A stretch of 18,545 nucleotides of DNA, from assembly GCA_005800465.1 (NCBI GenBank), contig SYFI01000067.1, positions 1-18,545 of the forward strand. The letters are read 5' to 3'. The stretch is from Actinomycetota bacterium. GTDB lineage: Bacteria; Actinomycetota; Thermoleophilia; Miltoncostaeales; Miltoncostaeaceae. The notes under the pieces are model-generated. The model saw only the letters and a program-made list of their open reading frames with translations, made no database searches and was not told where the DNA came from. Below, in pieces: positions 14,599 to 18,545 of the stretch. Each line of letters begins with the position of its first letter. The first letter of the stretch is position 1. A program made the position numbers and the translations under genes.

Positions 14599-15921
14599 GT
14601 GGATCGCGATGAGATCCTCGCGCTTGTTGAGGAGCGCGACATCAAGTTCATCCGCCTGTGGTTTACGGACATCCTCGGGCAGCTGAAGAGCTTCGCCATT
14701 ACGCGCGAAGGGCTGGCCGATGCCATGGGCCAGGGAATGAGCTTTGATGGCTCGTCCATCACCGGGTTTAACGCGGTGGAGGAATCGGACATGATCGCCA
14801 TGCCCGACCCATCAACGTTCGCCGTGCTGCCCTACCGCCCCGAGGTGCAGGGCGTTGCGCGCATGTTCTGCGACATCCGCGTGCCGGATGGCCAGCCGTA
14901 CGAGGGCGACCCCCGCCAGATCCTGCGCCGCGCGCTTGACCGGGCGAAGACCGTGGGCTTTGACCGTTACTTCATCGGCCCGGAGCTTGAGTACTTCTAC
15001 TTCAAGGCATCCGACAACCCCGAGCCCCTCGACCGCGGTGGGTATTTCGACCTGACTGCCCTCGATGCAGCCAGCGACCTGCGACGCGAGACCGTGCTGT
15101 CGCTCGAGGCCATGGGTATCGCCGTGGAGTACTCCCACCACGAGGTGGGGCCGTCGCAGCACGAGATCGACATGCGATTTGATGATGCCCTGCGCATGGC
15201 CGACAACGTGATGACCTACCGCACGGTGGTGAAGGAGGTGGCGCACAGAAACGGCATCTACGCCACCTTTATGCCCAAGCCTCTCATGGGTGAGAACGGC
15301 TCGGGAATGCACACCCACCAGAGCCTGTTCCGCGGTGGCGAGAATGCCTTTTATGACCCCGATGACGAGTACCTGCTGAGCGCCGCGGGCAAGGCGTTTA
15401 TCGCCGGGCAACTGCGCCACGCACGCGAGCTGTCGTGCGTGTTCGCGCAGTGGGTCAACTCGTACAAGCGACTGGTCCCGGGGTACGAGGCGCCGGTGTA
15501 CATCGCCTGGAGCCGGCGCAATCGCAGCGCGCTCATCCGGGTACCGGCCGGGCGCCCGGGCAAGGAGCAGTCCACCCGCGCCGAGCTTCGGTGCCCCGAC
15601 CCGGCCTGCAACCCGTACCTCACCTTCGCCGCACTGCTGCACGCAGGGCTCGACGGTATTGAGAAGGGCTACGAGCTGCCACCGCCGATGGACACCAACC
15701 TGTACGAGCTGGGGCCGGAGGATCGCGCGCGCGCCGGTATTGAGGCCCTGCCCGAGACCCTTGGCGAGGCCATCGAGATGGGCGCCTCCAGCGAGCTATT
15801 GCTGCGGGCCTTCGGTGAGCACACGCACGACCGTTTTGTGGAGATCAAGCGCGCGGAGTGGGATGAGTACCGGGTGCAGATCACGCCGTTCGAGACAGAG
15901 CGATACCTCCCCATCCTCTAA
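14599..15921 (+). CDS. glnA: Glutamine synthetase, class I (short, alpha-like form)
   Basis: A 440-residue class I enzyme, the length of the GSI-alpha group. Conserved blocks: FIRLWFTDILGQLKSF; MSFDGSSITGF (47-57); EGDPRQIL; metal-binding GPELEYFYF (about 127-135); HHEVGPSQHEIDMRF (about 180-194); MGENGSGMHTHQSLF (about 230-244); NSYKRLVPGYEAP; RNRSALIRVP and RAELRCPDPACNPYL. The start is GTG 14599, preceded by GAAGGGA at 5-6 nt; the longer frame from 14506 runs through the leader hairpin and is rejected. The C-terminal NLYELGPEDR resembles the region adenylylated in GSI-beta, but the overall form is alpha-like, and adenylylation is not expected. Ala59 replaces the Arg62 used for feedback inhibition in Bacillus subtilis. 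The MscS gene starts 2 bp after the stop. Confidence 0.95.
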   Translation: MDRDEILALVEERDIKFIRLWFTDILGQLKSFAITREGLADAMGQGMSFDGSSITGFNAVEESDMIAMPDPSTFAVLPYRPEVQGVARMFCDIRVPDGQPYEGDPRQILRRALDRAKTVGFDRYFIGPELEYFYFKASDNPEPLDRGGYFDLTALDAASDLRRETVLSLEAMGIAVEYSHHEVGPSQHEIDMRFDDALRMADNVMTYRTVVKEVAHRNGIYATFMPKPLMGENGSGMHTHQSLFRGGENAFYDPDDEYLLSAAGKAFIAGQLRHARELSCVFAQWVNSYKRLVPGYEAPVYIAWSRRNRSALIRVPAGRPGKEQSTRAELRCPDPACNPYLTFAALLHAGLDGIEKGYELPPPMDTNLYELGPEDRARAGIEALPETLGEAIEMGASSELLLRAFGEHTHDRFVEIKRAEWDEYRVQITPFETERYLPIL

Positions 15922-15923
15922 CC

Positions 15924-16793
15924 GTGAGCGCGGCGGCGGCGGTCGACGTGCCGTTGCTGAGCGGCTGGGCCGAGACGCTTGTGTGGGTCGGCGTCATCGT
16001 GCTGGTTGCGGCCATCTGCCTGTGGATCGTACGCAAGACGGAGCGGCGCTCGGTAACCCGGGTGCTGCGTGGTGGCGAGACCGTGGCGGCGCGTCAGCGG
16101 GGCACGGCGGTGTCGGCACTGGCCGCGGGTATCTCATACGTGGTGGTGCTGGCGGCGGTCATCGCGATCATTGCCACGGTATTTGGCGCCAGCAGCGTGG
16201 CGGCGCTCAGCGGGTCGGCGTTCGTCATCCTGGTGCTGGGGTTCGCCGTGCAACGGCTGCTGACCGATGTGGTGGCCGGCTTCTTCATCCTGTTTGAAAG
16301 CCAGTACGCGGTGGGTGACCTGATCGAGGTCGACTCCACAATCCCCATCGGCATCGTGGAGCGCGCGAGCCTGCGGGTGACCACCCTGCGGGGGCTGAAC
16401 GGCGACGTGATCTACGTACCCAACAGTCAGGTGAAGGCCGCGCATCGGTTCTCGCAGGCCGACCGGGACCTCGAGGTGGGCCTGCTGGTCACCGACGTCG
16501 CCCCAGTAGTGCGCGCTGTGGCCGATGCCGCCGATCTTGTGGGGCCGGGAGGGGTGCGGTTTGGGTCTCGTCCGGTCATCACGCGTACCGACGACATGGG
16601 AGATGGCCTGTTCTGGGTGCGGGTGCGGGCCGACGTGGCACCAGGGTTTGAGTGGATGGTGTCGGGACTGCTTGTGGATGTGATCAGGGCGAGGTGCGGC
16701 GACACCCTGAAGGGGGATCCCATCGTGGGAGATACCGATCGCCAGGTGCTGAGCGGCTACCAGCAGATGCTGCGCGAGGCAGCGGGCTCCTAA
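15924..16793 (+). CDS. MscS-family mechanosensitive ion channel
   Basis: A 289-residue small-conductance mechanosensitive channel, which releases solutes when membrane tension rises on osmotic downshift. Three membrane segments are visible at about residues 16-36, 57-85 and 88-112; the third (GSAFVILVLGFAVQRLLTDV) is the pore-lining type. The beta domain follows: FFILFESQYAVGDLIEV, then GIVERASLRVTTLRGLNGDVIYVPNSQV, the classic MscS signature. The C-terminal domain is short. The GTG start lies 2 bp after the glnA stop without a good ribosome binding site, so translation is probably coupled to glnA. The stop overlaps the convergent glycosyltransferase stop (CTAA at 16790-16793). Since glutamate and glutamine are major osmolytes, a link to glnA is possible but not shown. 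Confidence 0.88.
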   Translation: MSAAAAVDVPLLSGWAETLVWVGVIVLVAAICLWIVRKTERRSVTRVLRGGETVAARQRGTAVSALAAGISYVVVLAAVIAIIATVFGASSVAALSGSAFVILVLGFAVQRLLTDVVAGFFILFESQYAVGDLIEVDSTIPIGIVERASLRVTTLRGLNGDVIYVPNSQVKAAHRFSQADRDLEVGLLVTDVAPVVRAVADAADLVGPGGVRFGSRPVITRTDDMGDGLFWVRVRADVAPGFEWMVSGLLVDVIRARCGDTLKGDPIVGDTDRQVLSGYQQMLREAAGS

Positions 16794-17998
16794 GCGACTG
16801 GGCGTGTGGCGAGGTCAATTACCTCGCGCCAACGGTGTACGCAGGTATCCCAGGTCCACCCGGCGGCGAAGGCGCGGCCTGCGACACCCATGACCTGCCG
16901 CTCCTCGGGATTGTTCGCCAGCCGGGTCAACTGCGTGCCGTAGGTCGTTGGGCCGGTATACAGCAGTCCGCCGCCAGACCGCGCGGTCTGGCCGGCGACC
17001 ACCGCGCTACGGGCGTATCCAAGGGTCGGCCGTCCGGCGCGCCAGGCCTCCAGCGCGACCAGCGACAGGCTCTCGTACGGCGAGGGCAACACCACCACGT
17101 CAGCGGCCGCCAGCAGGTCAGCGCGCTCATCATTACTGATGAATCCCGTGGTGGCCACCCATCCAGGGATGTCGAGGCCCGCGGCCTTCCGACCGGCCAG
17201 CACCAGTCCAAGATCTCCGTCGGCATCGCGGTAGGCGGTGTGCGCGCGGATCAACGCATCCACCCCTTTCGACGCGTCAACACGCCCGATGTACAGCGCA
17301 AAACGCCTGGGCAGCGGACGCGCCCGCCTTGCCCGGTCGGCGTCCCCGTCAGGTGACGGGGCGAGCCCTGCACCAACCACCACGCCCGGGATGTCGTCGG
17401 TGCCCACCATCTGCCGCACCAACGCCTGCTCCTCAGGAACCATGAATGCATGCGCCCGCGCCAACCGGATAACCCCTCGCGTGAGCGTGAACCGCAACAT
17501 GGGCTCCTCATGCGCCAGCGGCACAAGGATGGACCGATCGCGGATGAGCGGCATGGCCATCTGGCTGGTGGCATAGAGATATGTCCAACATGCCACGGCT
17601 TCGTAACGACACTGCCTGTGGACAAGGTGCCTGTCAGGGGGTTTTGTGGGCGATTCGCTCAGTGCGGCTAGTAGGAGTCTTGACACAGGGCCTTGTGCTT
17701 TTGCCCATTCTGCTTCCTCAGCTGGGTCACCCGGGTTCAGGGCCAGGTGGCGCACCAGTGCTGCCGAACGGTCCGGGTCTGGTCGGTTCACGGCGAAGCG
17801 GCGCACCTCCACGCCGTCATCGTCGGTGGTGCCCTCCGGGTAGTACGGCGCCCATGTCAGGTAGTCGCGTGCCGTGGTTGTGTAGATGGTCACCTCTTCG
17901 CCGGCTCGCACCAGCGCACGGGCGGTGTCGCGGCACAGCGCCTCGGCACCACCGGCGACCTCGGTGCCGTAGCGCTGCACCACAAAGGCGATGGCCAC
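16790..17998 (-). CDS. GT-B glycosyltransferase (family 4-like)
   Basis: A 402-residue glycosyltransferase, probably adding a sugar to a lipid-linked or capsular glycan at the cytoplasmic membrane face. The N-terminus is IAFVVQRYGTEVAGGAE, typical of the acceptor-side Rossmann domain. The C-terminal donor domain has FALYIGRVDASKGVDALI, LVLAGRK, then VVVLPSPYESLSLVALEAWRAGRP with the E-x7-E motif. The GTG start at 17998 has an AAGGGG ribosome binding site and follows the coiled-coil gene by 5 bp. Residues about 88-145 are encoded with many A/T-ending and rare codons (AGA, AGG, CTA, ACA, AAA, TGT), unlike the rest of the gene; the frame nevertheless stays open and the domain order is normal. 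Last gene of a minus-strand polysaccharide operon. Confidence 0.88.
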   Translation of the reverse strand: MAIAFVVQRYGTEVAGGAEALCRDTARALVRAGEEVTIYTTTARDYLTWAPYYPEGTTDDDGVEVRRFAVNRPDPDRSAALVRHLALNPGDPAEEAEWAKAQGPVSRLLLAALSESPTKPPDRHLVHRQCRYEAVACWTYLYATSQMAMPLIRDRSILVPLAHEEPMLRFTLTRGVIRLARAHAFMVPEEQALVRQMVGTDDIPGVVVGAGLAPSPDGDADRARRARPLPRRFALYIGRVDASKGVDALIRAHTAYRDADGDLGLVLAGRKAAGLDIPGWVATTGFISNDERADLLAAADVVVLPSPYESLSLVALEAWRAGRPTLGYARSAVVAGQTARSGGGLLYTGPTTYGTQLTRLANNPEERQVMGVAGRAFAAGWTWDTCVHRWREVIDLATRPVA

Positions 17999-18003
17999 CG
18001 GGG

Positions 18004-18288
18004 CTACCCCTTGCCGGAGTCGGCCTCAAGCTCCGCGATGCGGGCCTCAAGGCGGGCGATCTCGGCCTGTGTGCGGTGGCGGTCGCGTTCGAGTTGTGCC
18101 AGCAGGTCTGCGAGGGCCGGGGTAATGAGGCGCATCACCGCGCGCCGGCTCTCGCCCACCGCCTTGCCGGAAATGCCCTCACGTGCCGACGGTGCCGGGT
18201 CGCTGATGTGGAGCGGCGGCAGCGGTGGCTCGCCGGCGGCATCGCGCAGGTCGGCCAGCAGCTTGTCGGGGTCGGGCTCTTCTGCCAT
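18004..18288 (-). CDS. Small coiled-coil protein of a polysaccharide operon
   Basis: I do not recognise this 94-residue protein. The N-terminal part is acidic and proline-rich (MAEEPDPDKLLADL, GEPPLPPLHISDP). A middle segment (ESRRAVMRLITPALADLL) leads into a C-terminal heptad-like coiled coil (LERDRHRTQAEIARLEARIAELEAD), which suggests oligomerisation or partner binding. The ATG at 18288 overlaps the sugar transferase stop by one base (TGATG), so the two are coupled; a longer frame to 18435 overlaps that gene and is rejected. The glycosyltransferase follows after 5 bp. A role as scaffold or accessory of the glycosylation machinery is inference from context only. Confidence 0.75.
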   Translation of the reverse strand: MAEEPDPDKLLADLRDAAGEPPLPPLHISDPAPSAREGISGKAVGESRRAVMRLITPALADLLAQLERDRHRTQAEIARLEARIAELEADSGKG

Positions 18289-18545
18289 CAGTACGCCCCC
18301 CGCTTGAACAGCACAGCCGGAATGGTACGGACGAGAACGACCAGATCGAGCCAGATCGACCACGTCTCGATGTAATAGAAGTCGAGCCGCACGAGTTCGT
18401 CGAACGAGAGGTCGGACCGCCCGCTGACCTGCCACAGGCCGGTCATTCCCGGGAGCACCAGATAACGCTTGCGGTGCAGGTCGTCCAGCAGCAGGTAGTC
18501 GCGCTCGGGCAGCGGGCGCGGACCCACCAACGACATCTCGCCGCG
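18288..18545 (-). CDS. Polyprenyl-phosphate sugar-1-phosphate transferase, C-terminal part
   Basis: The last ~85 residues of a gene that continues past the right edge. MSLVGPRPLPERDYLL, LPGMTGLWQVSGRSDLSFDE, and LDFYYIETWSIWLDLVVLVRTIPAVLFKRGAY are the conserved C-terminal part of the bacterial sugar transferase family (WcaJ/WbaP/PglC type). These initiate glycan synthesis by moving a sugar phosphate onto undecaprenyl phosphate in the membrane. The sugar cannot be told from this part. It heads the visible part of the minus-strand operon with the coiled-coil protein and glycosyltransferase. Confidence 0.93.
   Translation of the reverse strand, partial: RGEMSLVGPRPLPERDYLLLDDLHRKRYLVLPGMTGLWQVSGRSDLSFDELVRLDFYYIETWSIWLDLVVLVRTIPAVLFKRGAY

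Noticed and set aside
12705..14801. 698-codon minus-strand frame opposite glnN
   Set aside because: It is a shadow of glnN; the plus-strand product matches class III glutamine synthetase throughout.

Overview
The window is GC-rich, gene-dense DNA with frequent GTG starts, short or overlapping gene junctions and little spacer. The gene families point to Actinomycetota: an nrdR-nrdJ operon for a B12-dependent class II ribonucleotide reductase, a PucR/CdaR-type regulator, a class III glutamine synthetase beside a short class I enzyme, and an aminodeoxychorismate synthase with the PIKGT motif. A deep-branching lineage such as Thermoleophilia is possible, but that is a guess from general style and not from a marker gene.

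Layout. Positions 1-1065 (minus) hold nrdR followed by the 5' part of nrdJ, with two candidate NrdR boxes just upstream. Positions 1066-1750 are non-coding and carry a cluster of GGGGTCAGTCCCC-type palindromic repeats. Positions 1751-3119 (minus) hold a secreted, membrane-anchored protein with a duplicated domain, overlapping signal peptidase I. Positions 3144-6696 (plus) hold an O-antigen-ligase-like polymerase, a SAM methyltransferase and an alpha/beta hydrolase in a tight operon. A second alpha/beta-hydrolase-fold protein (6817-7521) has its own good promoter and converges on an unrecognised minus-strand gene (7518-8069). Positions 8166-10321 (plus) hold pabB-pabC, making p-aminobenzoate for folate. 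A PucR-family regulator (minus, 10400-12091) is divergent from glnN (class III glutamine synthetase), then glnA (class I) and an MscS channel on the plus strand. Positions 16790-18545 (minus) are the distal part of a polysaccharide operon: sugar-1-phosphate transferase, small coiled-coil protein, glycosyltransferase.

How the genes work together. nrdR-nrdJ supply deoxynucleotides. pabB-pabC feed folate; no pabA glutaminase subunit is present here. glnN and glnA give two ammonia-assimilating enzymes of different classes side by side, with a possible dedicated regulator. The O-antigen-ligase-like protein and the terminal glycosyltransferase operon both belong to envelope polysaccharide biosynthesis, and LepB serves protein export.

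The most striking observation is that the intergenic repeat family also sits inside the pabB coding sequence as two in-frame copies 90 bp apart, adding about 50 residues between the N-terminal region and the chorismate-binding domain. This resembles the protein-invading palindromic elements of Rickettsia. Other points for a second look are an alpha/beta hydrolase with Gly at the nucleophile position, a class I glutamine synthetase with Ala at the position of the Bacillus feedback-control Arg62, a perfect 18-bp hairpin in the glnA leader, and a stretch of foreign codon usage inside the glycosyltransferase gene.
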